Shown: positions 29,586 to 41,724 of the stretch, piece after piece
Layout: each line of letters starts with the position of its first letter
How positions within the stretch are numbered: position 1 is the stretch's first letter
Assembly (NCBI GenBank): GCA_035578155.1
Contig: JAPWDM010000001.1
Span: forward strand, 13,491,543 to 13,555,542
Source: Brachynemurus nebulosus
Lineage: Eukaryota; Arthropoda; Insecta; Neuroptera; Myrmeleontidae
Direction: 5' to 3'
DNA: 64,000 nucleotides
Translations under genes and position numbers: made by a program
Notes under the pieces: generated by a model
Database searches by the model: none
What the model was told of the DNA's origin: nothing
Seen by the model: only the letters and a program-made list of their open reading frames with translations

Positions 29586-29911
29586 GTATATACCCAGAAG
29601 CGTAACTACAATTTTTGCACCACGGAGCAATTTTGACTCAAGCGCCTCTGCCTCAGAAGTCCACTTTTCTCAGAAAATGTAGATAACAAGCAAGAAATAA
29701 AAACTAATGTGTTTGTTCCTAAATTCCCTTCTTTGTACGTAAAAGACCCTATAAAAAAATCATTTCCAATAAAAAAAAAAAATTGTTTTTTCATCTTGCG
29801 CCCATATTTTCACTCTCTTGCACCCTTTTTGTCATGCGGCCTGGATCGACTGCTCCACCTGCTCCATTGTAGTTACGTTTCTGTTGGCAATTATTTATTT
29901 TAATTTCTACA
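29586..29911. other. Non-coding DNA with a lone hAT-like end
   Basis: CAGAAGCGTAACTAC at about 29597 resembles the left end of the hAT elements at 29923 and 40877, but I found no matching right end. No gene is visible. Confidence 0.3.
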
Positions 29912-29922
29912 TAGGGGAGAGG

Positions 29923-31514
29923 CAGTGGCGTAGCGAACATAACTGTCGCCCGGGGCACGACCCTTTATTGGCGCCCCTTCCCCCCTCCAGAAACACATAT
30001 AGTAATATATTATGGTACGCTATTAGTACACATTTGGCGCCTCTTTGTAAGTAGCGTCGGGGTATGATAGACCCCCTTGCCCCTCCTACCTACGCTACTT
30101 TATTTATTTTCTATTTTACAACGAAAGTGAAACCGTAAAACCGTTATACTTACAGTTGCACCTTCCTGGGTAGCGATTCTTGAAAAGTGAAGTGAAATAA
30201 AATAGCTGAGAATAGAACCGAACAAAATATATTTTTGTAAGTTGGTACGTATATATTATTGTGATCATGGGTACTCAATTGATTACTAATACAGAGGAGG
30301 TATTATATATGGTACACAGTTTCCATTTCCGGTTATTTTCAAATTTTATGGAATTTAAAAAATAATTAAGTGAAAAATCTAATAAAAAAAAACAACAAAA
30401 CTGCGTATTTTTGAAAATAACTAAAGACAAATATGGCCCATTTCAGTTAAATTTAACCATGCTTCATCACTTATGAATTTAAATAATTTCCGTTTTCTTT
30501 GCTTTATCTCTTTCATTATTGCACTTACGTAAATTTTAAAATTGTAGTTTGTTTTTAGAAAAGAATAGAAGATTGATTTGTTTTGAATATAAGAATTATT
30601 TAATTTTTTAACTTTGGCTCATGATCAATTGTATTTGAAATAGGGTATAACAACTAATTAATAACAGAAAAGTATTATTAAAAAATAAATATTAAAAAAA
30701 CCATTATTTACGCCTTTCTACGAACATCTTTTGATACAGAGATTGTCCTCCTTATATCTACCCTCCATAACAGCTAGCTACTCAAAAATCACAACAAATG
30801 CAAACGAAATGGGCGAAAGATGGCAATAAAATGATCAATTTTTAATTTTTTTTTTTTTAATTCCACAAAATTGAAAATAACCGGAAATGGAAACTGTGTA
30901 CCATAAATAATCCCCCTCTGTATTAGTAATCAATTTCGTCTCATGATCACAATAATGTATACGTACGTACCAACTTACAAAAATAAATTTCTTTGGGTTC
31001 TGTTCTCAGCTATTTTATTTCACTTCACTTCATTTTTCAAGAATCGCTACCCTGGCCTTCTGCGACGCAAACATATCGGTGATGTTTCCGATGTTTCATT
31101 TAATTTCGCTCTACACTGAGTAAAGGTAGGTCGTTCAACCTTTCTTAATCCATTGTAGCCCTCAAATACAAAAGTATTAATTTTAACTTACTTGAAGATC
31201 GCTTACAACTTGCGATGAATACTGCAATTGTGAGCAGAATTTGAATGGAAATGCACAAATTCGGAAATATGAATTTATCCCCATACTGCACAATAAATTC
31301 AAGTAGCTCTTCAGCGTACCTGAATTGAGCGCAACATTCACTCCCTCTCGCTCATTCGCGAAGTGTGGGAACCCTGAACGGGATTGTTTGACATGAATTA
31401 GTTTATTGTGCTAGATTTTGATTTTTAAATTTAATAATTGGCGATTTTACGCGCCCCCATTTGAAAGGCGCCCGGGGCACGTGCCCTACTTGCCCCACCC
31501 TAGATACGCCTCTG
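29923..31514. mobile_element. hAT-type element inserted in the pogo-like element
   Basis: The ends CAGTGGCGTAGC and the reverse complement of CGCCTCTG are inverted, and a perfect 8-bp duplication GGGAGAGG lies at 29915-29922 and 31515-31522. GC-rich GGCGCCCGGGGCACG words lie inside both ends. It carries an inner foldback element (30168-31054). A related copy is at 40877-41193. Confidence 0.82.
30168..31054. repeat. Long inverted repeat (MITE-like) inside the hAT
   Basis: Arms of about 190 bp at 30168-30363 and 30858-31054 are near-complementary; both contain GGTAGCGATTCTTGAAAA and TTTCCATTTCCGG in opposite orientation. The middle of about 500 bp is AT-rich and non-coding. Confidence 0.75.
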
Positions 31515-31803
31515 GGGAGAGGTGTGTCAGTAGTAACAAAAAAAATATATAGGCTAATAGCTTTGTATCTATTAGTCACAGAAAATTAAATTTTTGGTAT
31601 AAGATATATCCTTTAGGTTTTGAATCAGCTACACAAAAATATTCTATGTTGGTCCATAATTAAAATAACTGCATTTATGTGGACCAAAGTGTAATGTTAT
31701 AATTGTCACCATCAGAGGCTCAATTGTTACAGGGCTTAGAATCAATTGTAATACTCATTACTTAGTTGAATTTACATGCTAGTTACTATAATTAATTTAG
31801 TTT

Positions 31804-32061
31804 TCAAAATTCTTCCTCACATGTTGAGTGACTAAGGTGACAAACACCACAGTCTCTGGCAACAAGTCTGAGTTTTTCTCCTTCTATTACTCTTTTAACA
31901 GTATACAAGTATACATTATCGAATACAGTTTCTATCCTAGTTTTTCGTTTTGTTTTATATAACTTTTTTTTTACTCTAAAAACCGCGTGAATTAGATTAG
32001 GGACTAATCCAACAGGCAAACCTAATCGTAGTAGCATTGAATCGAACAATAACGGAACCAA
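31804..32061 (-). pseudogene. pogo/Tigger transposase N-terminal HTH remnant
   Basis: The frame contains KRKTRIETVF followed by YTVKRVIEGEKLRLVARDCG, the pattern of the HTH_psq-type DNA-binding region of pogo-family transposases (R/K-K-T...A/T-V..V..G..L R.A A...GV). The expected continuation (a second HTH and the DDE domain) is missing, and stop codons follow. Its position inside TA-flanked inverted ends fits a dead pogo-like element. Confidence 0.45.
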
Positions 32062-32820
32062 AAATCGAAATATAATATAAAACCAGCGGATTTTGCTAAA
32101 GTGTAACTATTAATAGAAGGTATTTCTTGTTTTTTTTTATTAATAATGGAAACCGTTACCATTATCATTCGATTCATACCTAAAATATAAAGTTTAATTT
32201 TACCTATTCAACTAAAATTTTTAAAACAATACAAAGCAATTTTAGAAAATTAATAATATAAACTAAAAAAAGATTTTATTATCTACAAGATTTAAAATTA
32301 ATCCACAAAAATCAGAATTTTGAAAAACCGTTAGAGTTTTTAAACTTTATTTAAAACCCTATATTGACTCGACTCGACTCTATGTGCTGTTCTTTAAATT
32401 GTGGGTATATAAAACTATACTGGAGTATATCAATTGTAACATGTTACAATTGACACTGTTGAATTTGTTACAATTGTTGCAGTGCTGTTTAATTTTATAA
32501 AAAATTTGTAAAAATATTAACTATGATTAAAAGAGCGATACTACCTATCTGATACTATTATTTTATTGCTTCTGTTTCCAATAAAATCACTTTACTTCTA
32601 ACTGATGGGGTATTTATTGCAAAAATCAAAAAATTGTCAACAAACTCAAAATTTACGGATAGCTTATATAAACACATTTGATATTGCTGGTAGAGCACAA
32701 CTTCAGGCAACACCTTATGATAGATATAATACTTAATACTTCTCAATAGGATTGATAGATGTCTCGCAATTTTCAAAGTTACAATTGACTCACTGTTACT
32801 ACTGACACACCTCTCCCCTA

Positions 32821-34439
32821 CTGTAGAGAAATTTTTGATATTCAAAATTTTTTATTCAATGTGGTACCAGTTAACCAACAAATCAATATATTTTGTGTAC
32901 CTTCTCGTATAGGTACCTTCAATCTTAGTAAAACTAATATAAATTTGGAAAAAAATTTTAATTTCTGGCTGTTGTTTGAAAATTATTTTACTGCTCACCA
33001 TGAACTTTTTCGAAAAAAAGAGTCTGTGTTGCACCTACGCCTGTGTCATCATTGTGTTTTTTTTTAGATTTAAAAGAGAAAAAATTTTGTGTATCGCAGA
33101 GCATGAATAACACACTCTACAAAGTTTTATAGTAATTGCGTTACTAATTCATTACGGAAAAAAATCTCCAGTAAAATTTTTTATGTACGACTGAATCATA
33201 AAAGCCTATTTTATTACACTGTTAAGAGATATAAAAAGTATTACTTTTTGGCACTAGTTGCATAATGAAAAACAAAAAGCACTAGTGCCATAAAGAAAAG
33301 TCTACTTCATAAATTTTAATTTCAATTTTACAATAAACAGAAAACACACTAACTTTATTTGTATACCATATTTACCAATGTTGGCATAATTAATATTAAT
33401 TACACAATCTGAACTATTATTAATATTTATTCCTGGAAGCTTTTTCTCCTATCTTTTTTAAATATTAATAAGTTTTGTTGAAAAATCTTTTAAAAATGCT
33501 GCAATATTTTATTAGCTTTAGATGACAAATAATAACCAAAGCATACTTTAAACACAATAAATTTGTCTATGCCAACTATATATAAAATACATTTTTTATT
33601 TAAAGTATAGACGTGAGATTTATAAATTCGATTTTTATCGATAACTAGAAATTTTAACAGTCGTACATAAAGCTTTGTATGCAACTTGTACATAATTTGA
33701 CTTTATGAACTCGCCTTTTTTTATTGGTCTCGCTCGCAAGCTCGCTCAGCCATAAACACGGCTCGTTCATAAAGATCTGCATTATGTACTTGTTGTATAA
33801 ATAGCTATTTTTTGGCATTTCAAAGTGATGTAACGACTTAAACTTTCCCAAATGAAAATATCCAATTTTGAAACAAAAAGAGAACAATATACAAAATTTA
33901 TATTACCAGATATGGCTTAGAGAAGAATATAAGTTCAAATATTTAAATTTAAAAAAAAATTCTACAATGGAAAGAAATTTCCATTTAAGCACTTAATACT
34001 CTTTCTCGCCATAGAATACGATTTTATTTTTATCATATTAATAATCCCTTTTGGCCTCTAGTTTGTCATTTGAGAACGCGTCACAATACTTATAAACTTT
34101 CGTTTTATTTAATGCAATTAACTGTCATTAGCAGCAGTCAAAGCGGAAAATGTTACAAGCAAATAAATTAATAGCATTATATAACGACAATGGTAATTAT
34201 AAATGTCGGAAACAGAGCTAACATTAATGTCAATATATTCAGTTAACCAATGATAATATTTGTGTTTGTCTCCCGTTTAATAAATATCATCTAAAATTAT
34301 TATTATGAATTTATCCGATGTAATGACAAAGAATCAACCCAAAAAAATTTTCGTAATAATGACAACAATTACATTTTTCCTAATGTATCTATCTGTTGTT
34401 GGACACATATCATTAAGTTACATTTGAATGAAAATTAAA
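32821..34439. other. Non-coding AT-rich DNA
   Basis: No gene is supported. Inverted words at about 33676-33800 (TTTATGAAC...GTTCATAAA, and ACTTGTACATAAT facing ATTATGTACTTGT) suggest a small decayed foldback element. Confidence 0.35.
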
Positions 34440-34782
34440 ATACCCCTGTCGCAGCATCTGCATAACATAGCGAATTTCCAAATCTTGGGCACTGGCGGAT
34501 CTCATCTAAGACCTGTACCTATTTAAAATAGTTTAGCTTTCTAAGAGTAAAAGAATTTTTAAAATCGGTTGGGTAATTAGTTTTGGTATTTTTGGGGACC
34601 CAAGAACCCGAACGAATTTTGTGCAGCATAGTTGTATCCATCTAAAATAATTTAGTTCTCTAGCAGTGAGAAATTTTTTAGCATCGGTTCGATAGCTTAT
34701 TACTGGCGTTTTCGGATCTGCAAGATCCCGGTGGACCTCATTAAAAAATCAGCTCGACCGTATATTCTAGGCGGACTTTATG

Positions 34783-34862
<80 letters not shown>

Positions 34863-37040
34863 AACCCGTTGTGTAGCATTCTACGCCGCATTTGCATCCG
34901 CAGGACAGTTGTGGATCTCAGATAACACAACCTGTACCTATCTAAAATAGTTTACCTTGGTAATAGTAAAAAGGTTTCAAAATCGGTCAGTTATTTTATT
35001 TTTGACACTTTTAGGTCCTACTGACACTTCAGACCTTACATAACGTAATCTATATGTATCTAAAATAGCTTAGCTCCCCAACAGTGAAAAAATTTTCAAA
35101 ATCGGTCGGCTAGTTTATTTTTGACGCTTTTGGATCCGATGGACCCTGGCAGACTTTACATAACGTAATCTATATTTATCTAAAATAGTTTAGCTCTGTA
35201 AGAGTGAAAAAATTTTCAAAATCGGTCGGTTAGTTTATTTTTACCACTTTTGGGTCCCATGGACCCTGGCGGACCCTAAATAACGTAATGTATGTCTATC
35301 TAAAATAGTTAGTTCCCCAACAGTGAAAAAATTTTCAAAATCGGTCGGTTAGTTTATTTTTGACACTTTTGGACCCATGGACCCTGGCAGACCTTACATA
35401 ACGTAATCTATATTTATCTAAAATAGTTTAGCTCTGTAACAGTGAAAAAATTTTCAAAATCGGTCGGTTAGTTTATTTTTGACACTTTTGGATCCCATGG
35501 ACCCTGGGAGACCTTACATAACGTAATCTATATTTATCTAAAATAGTTTAGCTCTGTAACAGTGAAAAAATTTTCAAAATCGGTCAGTTAGTTTATTTTT
35601 GACACTTTTGGGTTCTATGGACCTTGGTGGACCTTACATAACGTAATTTATATTTATCTAAAATAGTTTAGCTCTGTAACAGTGAAAAAATTTTCAAAAT
35701 CGGTCAGTTAGTTTATTTTTGACACTTCTGGATCCTATGGACTCTGGCAGACCTTACATAACGGAATCTATATTTATCTAAAACAGTTTAGCTCTGTAAC
35801 AGTGAAAAAATTTTCAAAATCGATCAGGCAGTTTATTTTTGACACTTTTGGGTCCTATGGACCGAGGCGGACCTTACATAACGTAATCGATATTTATCTA
35901 AAATAGTTTAGCTCTGTAACAGTGAAAAAATTTTCAAAATCGGTCAGTTAGTTTATTTTTGACACTTTTGGGTCCTGTGGACCCTGGCGGACCTTACATA
36001 ATGTATTCTAAATCTATCTAAAATAGTTTAGCTCTGTAACAGTGAAGAAATTTTTAAAATTGGTCGTTTAGTTTATTTTTTACAATTATGGGATCAGTAA
36101 ATCCTGGCGAAACTCATACAAGTCTAGTACTCTAACAGTAAGAAAAGGGTTCTAAGGATCTCATATAACTTATGGCAGTCCGTAAGCTTCTTGCGGACAT
36201 CATTTAATTAATTAATTCAAATACTTTAACTTACTAACTGTGAAAAAATTTTTAAAATCGATTGGTTAATTAATTTCTGGCCTTTTTAGGTCCCGAAAAC
36301 CTTGACCTTCACATAAAATACCTTAAATCCATTTGAAATGGTTTAATTTTTTAACATTATTAATTATTAGTGGAAAAATTTTCAAAATCGATTCAAAATA
36401 TTTTTCCGTACATACATATGTACATTGTACATATTTTGTTTTGTTTCATATTTAATAATATTTATATCATAACATAATCTTCAATTTCTTGTTTACTTAA
36501 AAATTCAATAAAAAAAAAAAAATTCTTCATTACATTAGCTTAGAAAATCTGTTTAATTTACATTTTTTAACATGGGATAGAACCATGCTAATTATAATGC
36601 AATAAATGAGAAACAAAACTCTATACATGTATGTGTGTTATATCACATATATGTGAATAGTTTTCACTTGTTCTCACAAAATTCTTTAATAAAAAAGTGA
36701 AATATTTTTATACTTCATAAAGAACTGAGATATAAATATAAATTACTTATTAGACTAACAAAGAAAGAATAAAAGTGAAAATTTACATTTTCTCGAAAAA
36801 TACTTAAAATAGAAAGAAAATTATAAGAATATTTTCTTCATAATTTTTTTTTCCTTTTCAACGATGTAAAAATTGAACTGCCTTATGATAGGATCGAATG
36901 ATAAAAAATGGCCAGAAAACCTACTTCTGGGCATCCGACGTGTCTGGCTAACGAACTTAGCCAAGCCAATTCAGAATCCAGTCCGCACACAAAATTTCAT
37001 AAGCGTTAGACGTTTCGTTCGAGAGTTATCGTGGGAACAC

Positions 37041-37112
<72 letters not shown>

Positions 37113-37235
37113 TTTAGTGAATATCATTTTCGTAGTCTAGGGACCTCAAAACAGATTTCTGCCATAGTCCCGGACTCAGATTGCGTCATGACACCTACTG
37201 TAATAGCTGAATTTCGAGTTTTCGAAATTCGCTAA
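34440..37235 (+). mobile_element. Helitron/Helentron-like element, copy B, enlarged by a satellite
   Basis: The family's 5' end (ATACCCCTGTCGCAGCATC) is at 34438-34480 and its 3' half, with (TA)n, the TTTCGAGTTTTCGAAA hairpin and the CTAA end, is at about 36840-37235. Between them lie the 120-bp tandem array and AT-rich DNA. In copies A and C these two parts are only a few hundred bases apart. One enlarged element, or two overlapping fragments, would both explain this. Confidence 0.5.
34490..36390 (+). repeat. Tandem satellite, monomer about 120 bp
   Basis: Monomers share ATCTAAAATAGTTTAGCTC, AGTGAAAAAATTTTCAAAAT and a CGGT...GTTTATTTTTGAC segment. Between 35401 and 36001 the register is exactly 120 bp over five monomers. 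Units at both edges are more diverged, and a (TA)n tract at about 34785-34858 interrupts the left edge. Confidence 0.9.
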
Positions 37236-37359
37236 AAGCTTGATTAATTAATGCAATGAAAAGAAGAAAATTTGTCGCCAATAATTCGACATACAAAAAT
37301 GAATCGCGCCCAGTATTGGCTACCTATGTAAGTAATTGTGAAGAATGACCATTTACATA

Positions 37360-37715
37360 TGTGGTTTTTGGTCATGTTAACCAAGGAAGTCGAGTGCTTA
37401 AAGTTTCAGTTTAGCTAAACGATAAGTGAACATATGAATACTACGTGTGTTTAAAATGCAGACAAAAGTCTGTCATACGTAGTAGTGTTCCACAAGCACT
37501 CGATAATATTTGAAATTGAAAAATTGTAACTGCTTCTCGCATTATAGAGAGTACATACACATAAGTGGTTGAATGTTGTCTGTATCTGACGCCTGTCGAG
37601 CAAAGGACCGGTGGTGTAATGGATAGCACACCCGGCTAGTTACCAGGAGATCCTGGGTTCGATTCCCGGCCGATCCGGATAATTTTTTCAATGACTTTGT
37701 GATTTTTAATTTACT
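37360..37715 (+). repeat. Composite repeat with tRNA-like module, copy 3
   Basis: This copy holds, in order, the GTGGTTTTTGGTCATGTTAA segment, the ACAAGCACTCGATAATATTT word, a CTTCTCGCATTATAGAGAG word, a tRNA-like module (37605-37676) and a 3' tail with TTTGTGATTTTTAATTTAC. Parts recur at 5571-5876 and 26970-27600. Confidence 0.7.
37605..37676 (+). tRNA. tRNA-like module (anticodon-loop AGT), repeat copy 3
   Basis: A 72-nt module with acceptor GGACCGG/CCGATCC (one mismatch), anticodon stem CCCGG/CCAGG (one mismatch), loop CTAGTTA and a perfect B box GGTTCGATTCC. The mismatches and the repeated flanks argue for a tRNA-derived repeat. Confidence 0.45.
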
Positions 37716-38607
37716 TAATTATTATTGATTATTTATTAATAGATTTTTTAAGAAAAAGAAAAATATGACTTGTGACAATGTATCAATCACATAAAAGTGA
37801 AAAATCATACAAATAATTCAATAAATAAATAAATGAATAATACAGAAAAATTAATGAATCGGTGGTTTTTAGGTATTTTAAAAAAAAAATTAATCATATT
37901 AGTCATTGACTAAAGAATGACTAAATGAAAACAAAATTAGTCAACTAAACGGATTAATCAGCTAATTATCTGACATCATTACTAACGTTTAAAAATTGTT
38001 CACATCTGCCAAATAAAGTTTGAACCCCTTGACAGTAAAAAGTTTTATGATCCTTCATGCAAAATTGATAAAATATCTGAATTCTTGAATTTTCGTCATC
38101 GTAACGAAAGTTTTAACAGCCTTAAATCACTAGGTACGACATTCTGCGTATGTTAACTGCATGGAAAAATGTTTTTTTTTTAAATTTAGGAACTTGTAGA
38201 GTGATACACTCAAATGTAAGACTCCTGCACCCGCCATTTTGATATATGTTGAAAACAAAAATATGTTGAAACACTTTAAGGTCACAGTAAACAAAATGCC
38301 TCAAAACCTCAGAAATATATTATGTAAATCAATTTTTTCCTTGTCAAAAATATTCCCGAAATTTTATTTTTTGGACAAACGACCTTTATGTTCGTTTGTC
38401 CAAAAAGTACTTTTCCCCTAAAAATATAAAAATATTGTCATTAATTTTTTTATTTTAATATTTCGCAAAATAAAACATTATTATTACATATTTATAATTT
38501 TTAAACAAAAAATGATATTATACCTATTAATAAAATTGACAGTCAAATTTTGAAATTATTGTTTTTTTGATTTTCTGAAAATTCAAGTAAATTTATCAGC
38601 CATATTT
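37716..38607. other. Non-coding DNA with a strong hairpin
   Basis: No gene. TTTTTGGACAAACGA and its complement at about 38370-38405 form a stem of about 15 bp with an 8-nt loop. Confidence 0.4.
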
Positions 38608-39782
38608 GAGCCGTTTATTTTGCAAGTGGGGCAAGTCCATTTTTGAAATGGTATGATCTTTTTATCTGTCAACAATTTATGGTCAAAAAAATTCAGAAAC
38701 CTAATATTTTAAATATTGAAGTTTTAGCTCTTAACAGTATTGTAAATATGTTTATTTTGATAGTGGTGCAAGTTCATCTTACAAATAAAGTTCCCGAGAC
38801 TGGACGTATCGATTTTGCTGAAACTTAGATATGTTGTAGAACACTAAAAAATAAGTAACACGTATTTTTTCACCTGAGGAAAAGCGGTCTGAAGGGGTGA
38901 AATCGTCATTCAAAAATTAGGGTGAAAATTTAATTAAATAAAAATGCTAAAGCAAAAGCTTAAACTGGCGATATTGCTCTTTCTTAAAAAGCTATCTATT
39001 GGTATGTAATTTGTTCAAATTACACCAACAGGGGTAGTTGGGGGGCTAAAATTTGGGGGTTAATTTTGCAAAAAGGGGTAAAAAATGAAATACAATAAAA
39101 TTTTATTATTTTAAATGTACGTAAATCGACCTGTTTTTACTCAATTTCCTAATATTAAATCCAGTGGTAGTTAACTAGGGGGGGGGGGGTGACTGTGTCG
39201 ACGTAATCGTACTATTTGAGTAATTAAAAAACTTTTTCAGGGAAAATAATTTAAAACAATTACAATATATTTTCAAAATTCAGTTTAAGCAACACTACAA
39301 AGGGGGTAAGTCGGCCATTAAAAGTACCTACATAATAATTTTCATACTCATTTCTACTACTAAGGCATTGGCAGAGGATAATAATGTCACAGTATGTGCT
39401 TCTGAAGTTGAACTGGCGTATGAAAGGTTTTTATTATGTTTATTTTTAAATGGTACAACTGAAATATTATCCATTTAAATTGACGATTACAATAATTCAT
39501 TAATTTTGGAAGTGAGGCAAGTACATTTGGTTATAATAAAACCGCTAGTTTTTTTTTTGTTTTTTTTTGCCAGCACTATAAACAGTATTGGATTATAAAT
39601 TTACAGTACCTAATACCACAAAATACAAAAAATATGTCTATTAATACTTACAAATATTTTTAATACTTTAATATTTACTTACAAAATATGTCTATTAATA
39701 CTTACAATTATTGAAACGTAAACCTTTAAATATCTCGCAATAACAAAATATGGACTTGCCCCACTTTTAAAATAAACGGCTC
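38608..39782. mobile_element. MITE-like element with inverted ends of about 36 bp
   Basis: The ends GAGCCGTTTATTTT...AGTGGGGCAAGTCCAT are inverted and near-identical, flanked by ATTT at 38604-38607 and 39783-39786. GGCAAGT words recur inside, and a run of 12 G lies at 39178-39189. There is no coding frame. Confidence 0.7.
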
Positions 39783-40006
39783 ATTTAGACATATATGTTA
39801 CCATTTTTTTCAATAAAATTAAAACTTTTATATCCGATCGTTTGTGTACGATCTCTGGTCCGTGCAGTGAATCTTCCTCTATAAGAAAAGCTTCTTCACA
39901 GTATGATCGTTAACTTCCGTCACTCAATTCGGCCTTCTCTTACAAACTTAAGTATAAAAATATCCGCTTTACCTAATTTTAACTAACAAATATTAATGGT
40001 TTAACC

Positions 40007-40402
40007 CAAAGTAGATTAAGAAAGGTACACTACATTTGAGTCCAAAATAAACATTTTTGCGCAGTTCGCCATCTACGTCATAATACGTCACATATTTGAA
40101 TTTTTAGAAAATGATAACATTATAATTACTTATTATTATATACAGTGTGAGTTTTTTGAGAGTTACCATTTTTATTACAGCCAAACCGTTGATAAGAGCT
40201 AAGAGCTATAAAGATCCTGACTATAGCAATCGGTTGCCCCCGTCGATATCTGCAACTCTTATTTTTGAACAATTTCTCAAATAAACAACGGTTTGGCTGT
40301 AGTAAAAATGGCAACTCTCAAAAAACTCAGGCTGTATATATTTAATTCGCCATCTACGTCATCAAGTTCTGCGCGTCGGCATACCTTTCTTAATCTACTT
40401 TG
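40007..40402. mobile_element. hAT-type MITE with a nested TA-flanked MITE
   Basis: Ends CAAAGTAGATTAAGAAAGGT and the reverse complement are flanked by a perfect 8-bp duplication GTTTAACC (39999-40006, 40403-40410). Inside, 40143-40334 is a second MITE with inverted ends of about 49 bp (CAGTGTGAGTTTTTTGAGAG type), flanked by TATATA on both sides. Confidence 0.8.
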
Positions 40403-40410
40403 GTTTAACC

Positions 40411-40868
40411 TATTTATCAAAGAAAAAAAAAATTAATTTTATAAAAGTTTCGCAGTGTTATTATTAAATTATTGAAAATTAATACTTATTTGAAAATTTT
40501 GACGAAAATTTATAGACGAACAAAACCGCAATAAACAATTAATTTTATAGAATGAACAAACTTTGATGATATCGATAGCAGCGCGGTTTTATTAATAAAA
40601 AAAATTCAATTATTAGTAATTAAAACTTAATATTATTAAAAGAGTAGCTTACCTACCTCTAAATACGTGCGTCGTATCTACAAAATGGAAAAGCATAGAC
40701 ACACACAAAAGTTTGTTTATACATCTACTCTGATGGTATGTATACGTCGGGACTCCGCTATATGGCTAACTGATAACATCGAAATTTAACTTTACGTTAA
40801 CATTTTATTAACACAGTTAGTTGAGGTACGTGCCACAAGGTAAAAACGTGATCTTCTACTAATTACAC
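40411..40868. other. Non-coding AT-rich DNA
   Basis: I see no gene or clear repeat in this stretch. Confidence 0.35.
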
Positions 40869-40876
40869 GTCAAAAT

Positions 40877-41193
40877 CAGAGGCGTAGCGACGGGGGTGCA
40901 AGGGGGTCTATCATGCACCGGGCGCCACTCGTAGAGGGGCGCCAAATGTGCGCTAAAGAGGGGTGTCAAATGTGCCCCAAAGGGGGGCAGGTCTTTGGAG
41001 GCGCCAAAAAAATGAGGTATGTGAGGTCTTTTTTTGCTCGTCACTTGTTTTTTGGGAGGAAAAAGGCAATATTTTTTTTACAGGGGCGCCACTTTTTGAC
41101 TCTGCCTCGGGCGCTACTTAGGCTAGGTCCGGCTGTGAGGGGCGCTAATAAAGTGTCGTGCCCCGGGCGCCGGTTATGTTCACTACGCCACTG
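40877..41193. mobile_element. 317-bp hAT-type MITE related to 29923-31514
   Basis: The element starts CAGAGGCGTAGCGAC and ends GTTCACTACGCCACTG, flanked by a perfect 8-bp duplication GTCAAAAT (40869-40876, 41194-41201). Its right end, reversed, matches the left end of 29923-31514 over about 40 bp. The GC-rich interior opens short accidental frames. Confidence 0.82.
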
Positions 41194-41201
41194 GTCAAAA
41201 T

Positions 41202-41520
41202 TATTGTCGGCCTCTCTTCTATTTATTTAGTTTGTGTTATTTCAAATTGTATTCCTCCGACCACTTTTACGTTATTTTATATATGTACATTGTTTGCCGC
41301 CATCTAACTAAATAAAGGGTGTCCCTTTTTAATTTGTATTTCTTATATCTTTACTTCTTTCTATTTTAATACTTTTAAATTTAATGCAAATATAATAGAT
41401 TCGTTCTGTTCTCGTAGGTTTAGTTGGCGAAGTACATGAAGAGATAATGTTCATTAAAAACCCAGTATTTGTGGCTGCTTACTTATCAATTTTGAAAAAC
41501 AATTTGAGATTATAAAGTTA
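41202..41520. other. Non-coding AT-rich DNA
   Basis: I see no gene or clear repeat in this stretch. Confidence 0.35.
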
Positions 41521-41528
41521 CTTACATG

Positions 41529-41716
41529 CAGGACTGTGGAGAGAAATGGCGGGCCCCGCAGAAATAAAGCACATCTCTTAAAAATTTATCCTAATAAGTG
41601 ACGAACAAAAAAAAATGTTACTTTTTCCCGGGCCCCTAAAGACAGCTACAGGCCTCCCCTTTCAGACCGGGCCGCGGAGCTACAACCCCGGCTACCCCAC
41701 CCTCTCGTCGGGCCTG
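41529..41716. mobile_element. 188-bp GC-rich hAT-like MITE
   Basis: The ends CAGGACTG and GGGCCTG are short and imperfect, but a perfect 8-bp duplication CTTACATG lies at 41521-41528 and 41717-41724. The interior is GC-rich (CCCGGGCCCC, GGGCCGCGG), unlike its surroundings. Confidence 0.65.
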
Positions 41717-41724
41717 CTTACATG

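Larger units (their letters stand above)
29914..32818. mobile_element. pogo-like element interrupted by a hAT insertion
   Basis: The left end starts GGGGAGAGG and resumes after the hAT insertion with TGTGTCAGTAGTAAC at 31523. The right end (32788-32818) is the reverse complement of this joined end. TA flanks both sides (29912-29913, 32819-32820). Without the insertion the element would be about 1.3 kb. It contains a fragment resembling a pogo transposase N terminus. Confidence 0.7.

Noticed and set aside
30010..30060. Possible gene in the GC-richer block around 29930-30060
   Set aside because: The block is the end of a hAT-type element with related sequence in the MITE at 40877-41193.
36873..37235. 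Frames with long Tyr-Ile runs at 34731, 36873 and 51619
   Set aside because: These are translations of (TA)n microsatellites inside repeats.
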